Assembly (NCBI GenBank): GCA_963759055.1
Contig: CAVWYD010000019.1
Coordinates: 1 to 64,000 of the forward strand
Length of the DNA: 64,000 bases
Direction of reading: 5' to 3'
Origin: Thiosocius sp963759055
GTDB taxonomy: Bacteria > Pseudomonadota > Gammaproteobacteria > Chromatiales > Chromatiaceae
Position 1 is the stretch's first letter; each line of letters opens with the position of its first letter. Position numbers and translations under genes: made by a program. The notes beneath the pieces were generated by a model. It was not told the origin of the DNA. It saw only the letters and a list, made by a program, of their open reading frames with translations, and ran no database searches. Shown in pieces: positions 18,797 through 30,433 of the stretch.

Positions 18797-20173
18797 TTAC
18801 CCCGCCTCACCAGTCGTAACCGGATGCATCTCCTGCGGAAACAGCGTCATCAGGTCATGCAGGCTGTCTTTCAGATCAAAACGGATGTGCATGTCCTGAT
18901 GCAGGAACTCGCGCAGCGACGGCATGGCGCCAATGGCCAGGTCGATCTGATCATTGGAGCCCAGCTCATAGGCACCGACCGAGATAAGGTCCTGGTTTTG
19001 CTGATACAGGCTGTAAAGCTGTTTGAATTCGCGCACCGCCTGCTTGTGCGCGGCATCGGTAATCTCGTTCATCGCGCGACTGACCGAAGCCTCGATATCG
19101 ATCGCCGGGTATTGACCGGATTCGGCCAGGCGCCGGGAAAGAACGATATGACCGTCGAGAATTGCGCGTGCCGCATCCGCAATGGGATCGTTGTGGTCGT
19201 CCCCTTCGGCCAGCACCGTGTAGAACGCGGTGATGGAGCCACCACCACGGTCCCCATTGCCGGCCCGCTCGACCAGTTGCGGCAACTTGGCAAAGACGGA
19301 AGGTGGGTAACCCTTGGTCGCGGGAGGCTCATTGATGGCGAGACCGATCTCACGCTGTGCCTGGGCAAAGCGGGTCAACGAATCCATCAGCAAAAGGACA
19401 TGCTTTCCCTGATCGCGGAAATACTCGGCGATAGCGGTAGCGAGCATTGCACCGTGCATACGCCGCAGTGGCGGCTGATCGGCCGGCACAGCGACCACGA
19501 CGGAACGGGCCAGTCCCTCTTCGCCAAGAATATTGTCGACGAACTCCTTTACCTCGCGGCCACGCTCGCCGATAAGACCGACGACGACCACATCTGCATC
19601 GGTGTATCGCGTCATCATCCCCAGCAGAACCGATTTTCCGACGCCGGAGCCCGCAAACAGACCAAGCCGTTGACCGCGGCCGACGCTGAGCAGTGCGTTG
19701 ATCGCACGGATACCGACGTCCAGCGGTTCGCGTATCGGTGCCCGTGCCAGCGGGTTGATGTAAACGCCGTTCAAAGGACAGCGCTTGGTCGTGTGCAGGA
19801 TGCCTTTACCGTCAAGCGGCTTTCCACTGCCGTCGATGATCCGGCCAAGCAGTTCCTCGCCCACCGCGGCCTCGCTGATACGGCCGCTGGGGACCACCCG
19901 CGCATCCGGCTCGAGACCACGGATGTCACCGGTCGGCATCAGATAGAGGCTCTCGCCGGCAAATCCCACCACCTCGGCCTCAACCCGGTCTCCCGCGGCG
20001 TTGATCACGTCACAGCGACCACCGATGGCCGCACGACAGCCGACGGCCTCCAGCGTAAGTCCGACCATACGGGTCAGTTTTCCTTCGACGACGAGACCGC
20101 GACTGTCGTCGATACGCTCACCCATGCGCCGAATTCGCGACGCCCAGATCGGATTGCGGTCGGGCTCAGACAT
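18797..20173 (-). CDS. fliI: Flagellum-specific ATPase FliI
   Basis: The ATPase of the flagellar type III export apparatus, 458 residues from the chosen ATG at 20173, which overlaps the fliH stop by eight bases. An upstream in-frame start would extend into fliH and is rejected. The Walker A segment GLFAGSGVGKS is at 171-181 (K180), and LLLMDSLTRFAQAQREIGLA is the Walker B region. The segment PPATKGYPPSVFAKLPQLVE is typical of flagellar and type III ATPases. Confidence 0.96.
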   Translation of the reverse strand: MSEPDRNPIWASRIRRMGERIDDSRGLVVEGKLTRMVGLTLEAVGCRAAIGGRCDVINAAGDRVEAEVVGFAGESLYLMPTGDIRGLEPDARVVPSGRISEAAVGEELLGRIIDGSGKPLDGKGILHTTKRCPLNGVYINPLARAPIREPLDVGIRAINALLSVGRGQRLGLFAGSGVGKSVLLGMMTRYTDADVVVVGLIGERGREVKEFVDNILGEEGLARSVVVAVPADQPPLRRMHGAMLATAIAEYFRDQGKHVLLLMDSLTRFAQAQREIGLAINEPPATKGYPPSVFAKLPQLVERAGNGDRGGGSITAFYTVLAEGDDHNDPIADAARAILDGHIVLSRRLAESGQYPAIDIEASVSRAMNEITDAAHKQAVREFKQLYSLYQQNQDLISVGAYELGSNDQIDLAIGAMPSLREFLHQDMHIRFDLKDSLHDLMTLFPQEMHPVTTGEAG

Positions 20174-20837
20174 CAGCGTGGTCTTCCTCTTCACCATCAC
20201 GCGACCGCTCACCGGCAAGTAGGGGCGCGATCAGGCTGCTGAGTCGCGAATCCAGCGTCGCATCAACCTGTGAAGTATCGGTGTGTATACGACAGCCGCC
20301 GCGCTGGATAACCGGATCCTCGATGATCTGCCACTTTTGATCATGTTCACCCAGCGTGTAGGCCTCGCGCACCAGTTCCGCATCTTCCGGATGCAGCACA
20401 ACGCGAATGTTACGTGCACTGATCGGCAGTATGCCCAGCGCCTCACGCACAACGCCGACGATCTGACCCGGATCCAGCTTTACCTCGCGCCTGATCAACT
20501 GACGCACCATGTTGATCACCAGGGTGACGACCTCATTTTCCACCTGATGGTCGAGCTGCTCGAACGGTCGGTCGAGTGCACCCAGGAGACCGTCGAGTCT
20601 TTCGATTCTGGTCCTTACGGCGGCACGTCCCTCTTCCAGTCCTTCTCGATGTCCGTATGACTGTCCTTCTTTACGCCCCTGCTCGAAGCCCTCCGCGTGC
20701 GCTGCCTTTTGGATCTCATCAAGCTGAGAGGCAGTCAACAGCCCCCGCGACTCGTCCATCGCGGTCTCGCCCTTCTTACGCACATGCGGTGGCTGCCATT
20801 GCATGACCTCGGCCTCTTCCGACCGGATAATCTGCAC
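20166..20837 (-). CDS. fliH: Flagellar assembly protein FliH
   Basis: A negative regulator and anchor of FliI in the export apparatus. The segment GFEQGRKEGQSYGHREGLEE is the glycine-repeat helix typical of FliH, and VKLDPGQIVGVVREALGILP lies in the conserved C-terminal half. The start is uncertain: GTG at 20837 (223 residues, beginning VQIIRSEEAEVMQW) matches usual FliH N-termini. ATG at 20804 is possible. An ATG at 20927 would overlap fliG by 68 bases and is considered unlikely. Confidence 0.85.
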   Translation of the reverse strand: MQIIRSEEAEVMQWQPPHVRKKGETAMDESRGLLTASQLDEIQKAAHAEGFEQGRKEGQSYGHREGLEEGRAAVRTRIERLDGLLGALDRPFEQLDHQVENEVVTLVINMVRQLIRREVKLDPGQIVGVVREALGILPISARNIRVVLHPEDAELVREAYTLGEHDQKWQIIEDPVIQRGGCRIHTDTSQVDATLDSRLSSLIAPLLAGERSRDGEEEDHADV

Positions 20838-20859
20838 CGCACCGGGTCTGCGTTCAGTC

Positions 20860-21885
20860 CTAGACAAACTCTTCCCCGCCACTACCGCCGAGATTGATCT
20901 CACCGGCATCCGAGAGTCGACGTGCAACCGTCAGGATCTCCTTCTGCGAGGCCTCAACGTCGCTGAGCTTGGCCGGCGGCGCCGCCTCCAGATCATCTTT
21001 GAGCATTTCAGCCGCACGCGAAGACATGTTGCCGAAGATCTTTTCCCGTAGCGGCTCAGGTGCCCCCCGCAATGCCAGCAACAACTGGTCGGACGACACT
21101 TCGCGCAGCAGAGTCTGCATGCCACGGTCGTCGATATCGATGAGATTCTCGAACACGAACATATTGTCCTGAATCTGCTGCGACAGCTCGTCGTCCGACT
21201 CACTGATCTGCTCGATCACCTTGCTTTCGATCATGCCATCAACGAAGTTCAGGATGTCTGCCGCTTTCTTGATACCGCCCAGTGAAGACGACTGAACACT
21301 GGCACCGCCGGAGAACTGCTTCTCCAGAATCTCATCCAGCTCCTGCAGGGCCGCCGGCTGGATACCATCCAGACTGGCCACGCGCATGATGACATCGGTG
21401 CGCACCCGCTCCGGGAACTCGGACAGCACCCCTGCAGCCTGATCGGGATCAAGGAAAGACATGACGATAGCGATGATCTGTGGGTGTTCATGACGAATCA
21501 GCTCGGCGATGGCGCGCGCATCCATCCACTTGAGCTGCTCCAGTCCCTTGCTGTTCCTGCCCAGCAGAATACGGTCGATGATGCCACCCGCCTTGTCCGC
21601 GCCGAGTGCCGTGGTCAGCATGTTACGAATGTACTGGTCCGAGCCCATGCCGAGAGATGTCTGTTCGCCGATTGCGCCGACGAACTTCTGCATCACCAGT
21701 TCCATCTGCGAATTGGTGACCTGAGTCAGGCCGGCCATGGCAAGGCCAATCTCCTGCACCTCTTTAGGCCCCATGTGACGCAGGATCTCTGCCGCATGCT
21801 GTTCACCCAGTCCCAGCATCAGCAACGCCGAACGCTCCAGTCCGCTGAGCTTCTGTACCGCCTGCGAGTCGGTGCTTTGGTCCAT
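20860..21885 (-). CDS. fliG: Flagellar motor switch protein FliG
   Basis: A C-ring switch protein that couples stator movement to rotation, 341 residues (family about 330-345). N-terminal segment KLSGLERSALLMLGLGEQHA binds FliF; the middle has the EHPQIIAIVMSFLDPDQAA motif; the C-terminal torque domain includes FVFENLIDIDDRGMQTLLRE with the conserved charged residues. It begins one base after the fliF stop codon. Confidence 0.97.
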   Translation of the reverse strand: MDQSTDSQAVQKLSGLERSALLMLGLGEQHAAEILRHMGPKEVQEIGLAMAGLTQVTNSQMELVMQKFVGAIGEQTSLGMGSDQYIRNMLTTALGADKAGGIIDRILLGRNSKGLEQLKWMDARAIAELIRHEHPQIIAIVMSFLDPDQAAGVLSEFPERVRTDVIMRVASLDGIQPAALQELDEILEKQFSGGASVQSSSLGGIKKAADILNFVDGMIESKVIEQISESDDELSQQIQDNMFVFENLIDIDDRGMQTLLREVSSDQLLLALRGAPEPLREKIFGNMSSRAAEMLKDDLEAAPPAKLSDVEASQKEILTVARRLSDAGEINLGGSGGEEFV

Positions 21886-21886
21886 T

Positions 21887-23572
21887 TCAGGCAGCTTCCT
21901 CGTTCACCCAGGTCTTGACCAGCTGGGCCACACGCTTGGGATCCTCATCCACCAACTGTCTTGCGGCATCCATGATGTTTTCGTACTTGCCGCCGCCGGG
22001 CAGGCTGATCGGCTCGCCGTCACTCCCCAGCAACAGACTCCCCTGGCCTTCCACGCCGCCCTCATGATTCTGCGCCAATGGACCTTCAACACGTGCTGCC
22101 CCATCGCTCCCGCCCGCAACGCCAGCGTGGCTCGCGGTGAGGCGCTTCATGGTTGGTTTGAGTACGAAGAAGATGAGGATCAGCACCAGAAACAGGCCAC
22201 CCACCTGTTTGGCGATGTCGAGGAACCAGCCCTGCTCCCAAATCGGCACTTCCGGCAGATCGGCAACAGGTTCGGGGCTCAGGAAGGAACTGTTCATGAC
22301 CCGTACACTGTCGCCGCGGCGGCTGTCGAAACCGATCGCCTCGCGCACCAGTTCAGTCAGGCGTTCGATCTCTTCGGGCGTGCGCTCGCGTACGCTGACG
22401 GTTCCGTCTTCGCCGACGGTTGTGATGTCATCGACCACCACGGCGACCGACAGCCGACGCAGGGAGATCGGCGACATGCGCGTATGACTGATGACGCGGT
22501 CCAGTTCAAAGTTGCGGGTCGACTGTCGGCTCGAATTGCGCGCTTCGCCCTGCGCAACCGCACCGGCCACCGCACCAGCCTCCTGTGGCGCCGTGCCGGC
22601 CGCCGGGGGCTGGTTGGACAAGGCACCCGGTATTCCACCCGCCCCGGCATCGAGGCTCTTCTGTTCATTCAGCTGCTCACTGCGCAATGCCGGCTGCTCG
22701 GGATTGAATCGTTCCTGGGTCTGCTCAGTCACGGTGAAATCGACATCGGCGGTCACCTGCGCCCTCACCTTGTCGCGACCGACGATCGGAAACAGAAGAC
22801 CCTCGACACGCTCGCGGAAGTGTTGCTCGATGCGGCGGGTATGCTCGAACTGGGTGGCCGACAGTTTCATATCGCGACTCTCGGAGTCGCCGCTGAGCAG
22901 CCGCCCCTTGTGATCGACTACAGTCACCCTGCCCGGCTCCAGTTCCGGGATGCTCGATGCGACCAGGTGCACCACGGCCTCGACCTGATCCTCTTCCAGG
23001 ACGCGCCCATTGTGCAGCCGCAGTGCAACCGAGGCACTGGGCGGCTGACGCTTGCGTACGAAAACGGATTGCTTGGGTATGGCCAGGTGCACGCGGGCGC
23101 TGTGAACCGCCCCGATGGTGGCAATCGTGCGCGCCAGTTCACCCTGAATCGCGTGCTGATAGCGGGCCCGCTCGACCATCTGGCTGCTACCGAAACCGGT
23201 GTCCTGCTGCAGCAGTTCAAAGCCCATGCCCACGCTGTTGGGGAGACCCTGGCCGGCAAGCTGCATGCGGATCTCTTTCAGCTTGGCCGAGGGCACCATC
23301 ACCATGCCGCTCGCCTCATCCACCCGAAACTCGACATTCGACTGCTGCAGGGCCTCCATGACCTGACCCGCGTCTTTTTCCGCCATATTTCCGTATAGCG
23401 GGGCGAAATTCGGTGCCTGCGACCACAGAACCACCGCCACGCCCAACGCCACACTGGCAGCGATTCCGACCATGACAGCCACCTGGCGCAACCAGGGATT
23501 ATCGACCATCGACGTCATACCACCGGCCAATTCAGGTGCCGGAAGGTTGTTCGTGTTTCCTGCTTCGGCCAT
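21887..23572 (-). CDS. fliF: Flagellar MS-ring protein FliF
   Basis: The membrane ring on which the basal body and C-ring assemble, 561 residues. TM1 is at about 32-52 and TM2 near 450-475 (GGLFLVLILIFFVLKP), with a large periplasmic region between. The ring-building motif region includes RMQLAGQGLPNSVGMGFELL and GELARTIATIGAVHSARVHL. The C-terminal cytoplasmic tail, which binds FliG, ends in VAQLVKTWVNEEAA. Confidence 0.97.
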   Translation of the reverse strand: MAEAGNTNNLPAPELAGGMTSMVDNPWLRQVAVMVGIAASVALGVAVVLWSQAPNFAPLYGNMAEKDAGQVMEALQQSNVEFRVDEASGMVMVPSAKLKEIRMQLAGQGLPNSVGMGFELLQQDTGFGSSQMVERARYQHAIQGELARTIATIGAVHSARVHLAIPKQSVFVRKRQPPSASVALRLHNGRVLEEDQVEAVVHLVASSIPELEPGRVTVVDHKGRLLSGDSESRDMKLSATQFEHTRRIEQHFRERVEGLLFPIVGRDKVRAQVTADVDFTVTEQTQERFNPEQPALRSEQLNEQKSLDAGAGGIPGALSNQPPAAGTAPQEAGAVAGAVAQGEARNSSRQSTRNFELDRVISHTRMSPISLRRLSVAVVVDDITTVGEDGTVSVRERTPEEIERLTELVREAIGFDSRRGDSVRVMNSSFLSPEPVADLPEVPIWEQGWFLDIAKQVGGLFLVLILIFFVLKPTMKRLTASHAGVAGGSDGAARVEGPLAQNHEGGVEGQGSLLLGSDGEPISLPGGGKYENIMDAARQLVDEDPKRVAQLVKTWVNEEAA

Positions 23573-23617
23573 TTTTTTATCTGCCTCTTGGTGAACTTAT
23601 GCGCTCAATGCCGCCGA

Positions 23618-23932
23618 TCAGACCGGCATATTCATCACGTCCTTATAGGCATCAACCAGCTTGTTCCTGACCTCGACCATCGCCTGGAAGGAGACACTCG
23701 ATTTTTGTACCGCAATCATGACGTCCGCCAGATCCAGACCCGGCTCGCCCTGCTCGAAAGCGGTACGCAGCGAAGAGGCGTTCTGCTGCGTTTCATTGAC
23801 GGAATCGATGGACCGCTTGAGCAGGTCGCCAAATTCGTTCTGCGGAGTCTCGTTGACGGCAATGCCGCCGCTGGCCTGGGCCGTTACCACCCGCATCTGG
23901 GCCAGAACCTGATTGATTTCCGGAGTGCTCAT
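23618..23932 (-). CDS. fliE: Flagellar hook-basal body protein FliE
   Basis: The 104-residue rod-MS ring adaptor, first gene of fliEFGHIJ. The C-terminal pattern DVMIAVQKSSVSFQAMVEVR followed by NKLVDAYKDVMNMPV is diagnostic. A sigma-54 promoter lies about 60 bases upstream, immediately after fleR. Confidence 0.95.
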   Translation of the reverse strand: MSTPEINQVLAQMRVVTAQASGGIAVNETPQNEFGDLLKRSIDSVNETQQNASSLRTAFEQGEPGLDLADVMIAVQKSSVSFQAMVEVRNKLVDAYKDVMNMPV

Positions 23933-23992
23933 GCTGTTTGACCTGTTTGTGTGTTCGATTTTCTGACGCTCAACTGCCGCCTGTGAATCATG

Positions 23993-24008
23993 TGCAGTAT
24001 TCGCGCCA
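23993..24008 (-). promoter_or_regulatory. Sigma-54 promoter of fliEFGHIJ
   Basis: On the minus strand the sequence TGGCGCGAATACTGCA keeps the invariant GG-N10-GC of the -24/-12 elements and matches TGGCAC-N5-TTGCA at most positions. It lies between the fleR stop and the fliE start. FleR, encoded just upstream, is the likely enhancer-binding activator, as in Pseudomonas. Confidence 0.75.
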
Positions 24009-24010
24009 AA

Positions 24011-25365
<1,355 letters not shown>

Positions 25366-25366
<1 letters not shown>

Positions 25367-26565
25367 CAGACTTGCTTCCTCGATGTTGACTGATCCTGCC
25401 GGCCGTTCTTGAGCCTCGGCAGTTGAATTTCGAAACGCGCACCACCCCGAGCCGGATCCAACGCGCGCAGTGCGCCGCCATGCTCCAGGACCACCGCCTG
25501 GACAACGGCCAGACCAAGCCCGGTGCCGCGCTCGCGGGTGGTGAAGAAAGGGTCAAAGATGCGTGGCAGTGCCACCGGATCGATACCGGGGCCGTCATCC
25601 TCGAACACCAGCAGCAGCGAATCATCGTCCGCGATTCTGGCGCTGATGTTGACATTCACGTGCTCACCACCGTGATTGAGCGCGTTGTCTATCAGGTTGC
25701 TGAAGGCACCGGCCAGGGCGTCCTGGTTGCCGGCGATCAGACAATTGTCGGCCTCACCAAGATCGAGGTGGAGGCTTGCTTTGAGTTGACGCAGCCGCGG
25801 CTGCAGACTGGCGATCGCCACAGTCAGGGCATCGTCGACCCGAATCGGACTCGAACTGAAACTGCCGCCACGGCTGAAGGCCAGCATATCGCGCACCAGG
25901 GTTTCGGTGTGGCGCAGACCCTCAAGGAGTTTGGCACCAAACTGCTGGCGCTGTTCGTCGCTGAGATTGCCCTTTGCGAGCTGTCCGGCATAGAGGACGG
26001 AGGCAGACAACGGGGTTCGCACCTGATGCGCCAGTTGCGCGGCCATCTCGCCCATGGCGCTGAGCCGGTCCTGACGCTCGATGCGCTCCTGCATCAGGCG
26101 CTGGTCTGTCATGTCGACCACCACCAGGATCCGTCCCCGGTCGTTCAGGGGCCGCTGTGAAACACTGACACGGCGGCCGTCATGCAGATGCCAGTCGCCC
26201 GGCGCCGGCTCCGCGGCAACCACCTCACGCTTGACCTCGCTCCAGCGTCTTCCCCAGGCCAGCCCCGGAAACAGCTGCTCGGCGGCGGGATTGAATCGAT
26301 CCACGCGATCCCGCACGTCGACCAGGACGATAGCCGCCGGAAGCGCCTCGAGCAGCACCCCGAGTTGATCAGCGAGATGTTCTTTCTGTGCGGTTTCCGC
26401 CAGGCGCTCGCTGCGCGAGCGTTCCAGTTCCCGGGTAAGGCCGGCTACCCGCCCTTCAAGCTGCCCATAGGCCGTGGTCAGGCGCTCTGACAGCTCGTTG
26501 AACACACCGAAGGCATGCTCGAGCTCTTGCGGGTCTTGTGCCGGTTTTATCTGCAGGTTGCCCAT
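25366..26565 (-). CDS. fleS: Flagellar sensor histidine kinase FleS
   Basis: A cytoplasmic kinase of 399 residues with no membrane segment. It has an N-terminal coiled coil, a PAS domain at about 66-155 (LLEALPAAIVLVDVRDRV), the H-box with phospho-acceptor H180 (LAHQVRTPLSAS), and a HATPase domain with the N, G1 (FEDDGPGID) and G2 (RERGTGLGLAVV) boxes. It phosphorylates FleR by analogy with Pseudomonas. It starts 42 bases after a near-perfect sigma-54 promoter. Confidence 0.92.
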
Positions 26566-26606
26566 GTGGCTGAATCCCGTTTCCCAAAGTGTTCCGGGAG
26601 AGACTC

Positions 26607-26622
26607 AGCAAAACACGTGCCA
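26607..26622 (-). promoter_or_regulatory. Sigma-54 promoter of fleSR
   Basis: On the minus strand TGGCACGTGTTTTGCT is a perfect match to the -24/-12 consensus TGGCAC-N5-TTGCW. It lies in the fleQ-fleS gap, so FleQ is the expected activator, as in the Pseudomonas flagellar cascade. Confidence 0.88.
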
Positions 26623-26675
26623 CAGAATCTTTTCTTTTTATTTCAGTCGGTTAAGAAAAGAACTAAACGACTGCG

Positions 26676-28157
<1,482 letters not shown>

Positions 28158-28216
28158 CCAACCGGCTCCAGTGCATACGCTATGCGGACACACTCAATAA
28201 GTGCATGTTTTTCAGA

Positions 28217-28245
28217 AGTTAAGCACGCATCCGGTACTATGTCAA
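28217..28245 (-). promoter_or_regulatory. Possible sigma-70 promoter of fleQ
   Basis: On the minus strand TTGACA (28240-28245), spacer of 17, then TTAACT (28217-28222). The -35 is perfect and the -10 matches three of six. It lies about 60 bases before the fleQ ATG, a suitable place for the vegetative promoter of a master regulator. Confidence 0.42.
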
Positions 28246-28399
28246 AAATTCGTCAGATGACAAAACCGTGATAAAACCGGTTCGGTGGAGGAACCTCATT
28301 CTTCCGCCGCCTTTCGAGTGCTCCTGAGACGAAACCCAGGTTGGATAAATAAGCACACGAATCTGCCGCTAAAAGCTCAAAGGATCGAGGAACCCGTTG

Positions 28400-28771
28400 A
28401 TGCCAGACGAAACCGACGAACGCCGACGCTTTCATCGTATCGCCACCGACAAGCCGGTCAGCTTGCGGGACGGAGATATGCAACTTAGCGGGACGGTACT
28501 GGACATCTCACTGCAGGGACTGCTTCTGGAGTCGAATGGAAGCTGGAATCCCACGATCGGCACCCGGGTTCGGGCGGGCGTCCAGCTGGGCGAAGAGATG
28601 CCAGAAATCAGCATGGACGGCGAGATCGCACACATCGACGGCAAACGCGTCGGCTTGCGCTGCGTGGGCATCGACCTGGAGAGCGCCAGCATGCTGCGGC
28701 GCATGGTCGAGCTCAATCTGGGCGACGGCAAATTGCTGGAGCGCGACCTCTCGCAACTGCTCGCGAGCTGA
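28400..28771 (+). CDS. PilZ-domain c-di-GMP-binding protein
   Basis: A 123-residue single-domain PilZ protein. The two c-di-GMP motifs are intact: RxxxR at R9-R13 (RRFHR) and DxSxxG at 35-40 (DISLQG). This arrangement resembles small PilZ adaptors, or YcgR-like brakes without the N-terminal domain. It is transcribed divergently from fleQ. ATG at 28400 has GAGG nine bases upstream; a TTG three bases earlier is also open. Given its neighbours, a role in motility or surface attachment is likely but not shown. Confidence 0.9.
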   Translation: MPDETDERRRFHRIATDKPVSLRDGDMQLSGTVLDISLQGLLLESNGSWNPTIGTRVRAGVQLGEEMPEISMDGEIAHIDGKRVGLRCVGIDLESASMLRRMVELNLGDGKLLERDLSQLLAS

Positions 28772-28796
28772 TCCGGCCCAAGCTGCCCCTATACGA

Positions 28797-30164
28797 TCAG
28801 CCCAGCGCGTCGATCGCCTCGGAAATCCGACCGACCGCAACCACTTCCAGACCCGTGATTGCCTTCTTGGGCGCATTGGCGCTTGGCACGATCACCCGCT
28901 TGAAGCCATGCTTGGCCGCCTCCCGCAGACGCTCCTGACCATTGGGCACCGGACGGATCTCACCGGCCAGGCCCACTTCACCAAAGGTGGCCAGATCGCC
29001 GGGCAGCGGGCGGTCGCGAAAACTCGACATCACCGCCAGAAGGACCGGCAGGTCGGCGGCAGGTTCGCTGACGCGCACACCACCCACCACGTTTAAAAAC
29101 ACATCCTGATCAAACATCGCAACACCGCCATGGCGATGCATCACCGCCAGCAGCATCGACAGGCGGTTCTGCTCGAGACCGAGTGCCACACGGCGGGGAT
29201 TGGCCAGCGGGCTCTGGTCGACCAGGGCCTGCACCTCGACCAGCAGCGGGCGTGTCCCCTCGCGGGTGACCAGGATGCAGCTGCCCGGGACCTCTTGCTC
29301 ATGCCGCGACAGGAAGATCGCCGAGGGATTGCTGACCTCGCGCAGGCCCTTGTCGGTCATGGCGAACACGCCGAGCTCATTGACCGCACCGAAGCGGTTC
29401 TTTATCGCGCGGATAAGGCGAAACGGGCCGCCACTCTCGCCTTCGAAGTAGAGTACCGTGTCGACCATGTGTTCGAGCACACGCGGCCCGGCCAGGGCAC
29501 CCTCCTTGGTTACATGTCCAACCAGAAACAACGATGTCCCGGTCTGCTTGGCGAAGCGCACCAGGCGCGCGGCTGATTCGCGCACCTGGGCCACGGACCC
29601 CGGGGCGGATTGCAGGGCCTCCGTGTAAAAGGTCTGGATGGAATCCAGCACCAGGACCCTGGGTCTGTCCTTGGCGATCAGGCCCAGGATACGTTCGACA
29701 CATGTCTCGGTGAGCAGGCGCAGACGCTCGGTCGGCAGACCCAGCCGACTGGCGCGCATGCTGATCTGCTCGGCCGACTCCTCGCCGCTGACATAAAGCG
29801 CGGGCACCTTTTCGGACAGCAGGGCCAATGCCTGCACCAGCAGGGTGGATTTCCCGATCCCCGGATCACCACCGATCAGGACCACCGAACCGGAGACCAG
29901 GCCACCGCCCAACACACGATCGAGTTCCCCGAGGCCGGTCGACATGCGCTCGGTCTCTTTCGCAACCACATCCGACAGATTGCAAATCCTGGGGGCATCT
30001 CCACCCGCATAACCGGCAAATCGCGACTCGGCTTGCGCGGCGGGAGCCGCAATGCTTTCGTGCATGGTGTTCCACGCACCGCAGTCACCACACTGTCCCG
30101 CCCATTTGGGGCTCTGTGCGCCGCAGTCGCTACAGACGTAGACGGTCTTGGCCGGTTTGCTCAC
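28797..30164 (-). CDS. radA: DNA repair protein RadA
   Basis: A RecA-like, Lon-like protein that drives branch migration in recombination, 455 residues (family about 455). A zinc finger is formed by C11, C14, C25 and C28; Walker A GDPGIGKS is at 99-106; the RadA-specific KNRFG motif is present (IKNRFGAVNELGVF); the C-terminal Lon-like domain includes SSFRDRPLPGDLATFGEVGL. GTG at 30164 with upstream GAGGTG is the start; a longer in-frame extension would run into the adjacent repeat element. Confidence 0.95.
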   Translation of the reverse strand: MSKPAKTVYVCSDCGAQSPKWAGQCGDCGAWNTMHESIAAPAAQAESRFAGYAGGDAPRICNLSDVVAKETERMSTGLGELDRVLGGGLVSGSVVLIGGDPGIGKSTLLVQALALLSEKVPALYVSGEESAEQISMRASRLGLPTERLRLLTETCVERILGLIAKDRPRVLVLDSIQTFYTEALQSAPGSVAQVRESAARLVRFAKQTGTSLFLVGHVTKEGALAGPRVLEHMVDTVLYFEGESGGPFRLIRAIKNRFGAVNELGVFAMTDKGLREVSNPSAIFLSRHEQEVPGSCILVTREGTRPLLVEVQALVDQSPLANPRRVALGLEQNRLSMLLAVMHRHGGVAMFDQDVFLNVVGGVRVSEPAADLPVLLAVMSSFRDRPLPGDLATFGEVGLAGEIRPVPNGQERLREAAKHGFKRVIVPSANAPKKAITGLEVVAVGRISEAIDALG

Positions 30165-30200
30165 TGACACCTCACCCGCGTGCAACCGGATTTGGGGGGA

Positions 30201-30421
30201 CATCGTTTCCGGGAACGCAGAGGGCGCTGAGGGCCACAGAGATCGCAGAGGGGCCTGAAAAACCATGCCATCGGCCTCCCCAGGTTTTCGACGGACTCCG
30301 TGACCTTTCCAAATCACTCATCCGCCCGAGGAGACTTTCTCCTGGAAGCGAATCTGAACAACACATCTTTGCGTCCTCCGCGCATCTTGGCGCCCTCTGC
30401 GTTCCCTGGTCAGAAACGATG
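30201..30421. repeat. CTCTGCG-type long palindromic element, copy 1
   Basis: A 221-base element with terminal inverted repeats CATCGTTTC / GAAACGATG and long imperfect arms built around GGGAACGCAGAGGGCGC. It fills most of the 269-base gap between dnaB and radA. The same core GGAACGCAGAGGGCGC recurs in the element at 34366-34496. No open frame of note lies inside. It looks like a non-coding, hairpin-forming intergenic repeat. Confidence 0.75.
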
Positions 30422-30433
30422 GATCCCGGGACC

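Noticed and set aside
18740..20242. A 500-codon open frame antisense to fliI
   Set aside because: The opposite strand encodes a complete FliI with Walker motifs; the antisense product has no family features and is a codon-bias shadow.
20838..20927. A 30-residue longer FliH starting inside fliG
   Set aside because: It would overlap fliG by 68 bases, and the extra residues do not resemble FliH N-termini.
21872..23398. A 508-codon open frame antisense to fliF
   Set aside because: Same reasoning: FliF is complete on the other strand, and the plus-strand translation is His/Gln-rich without motifs.
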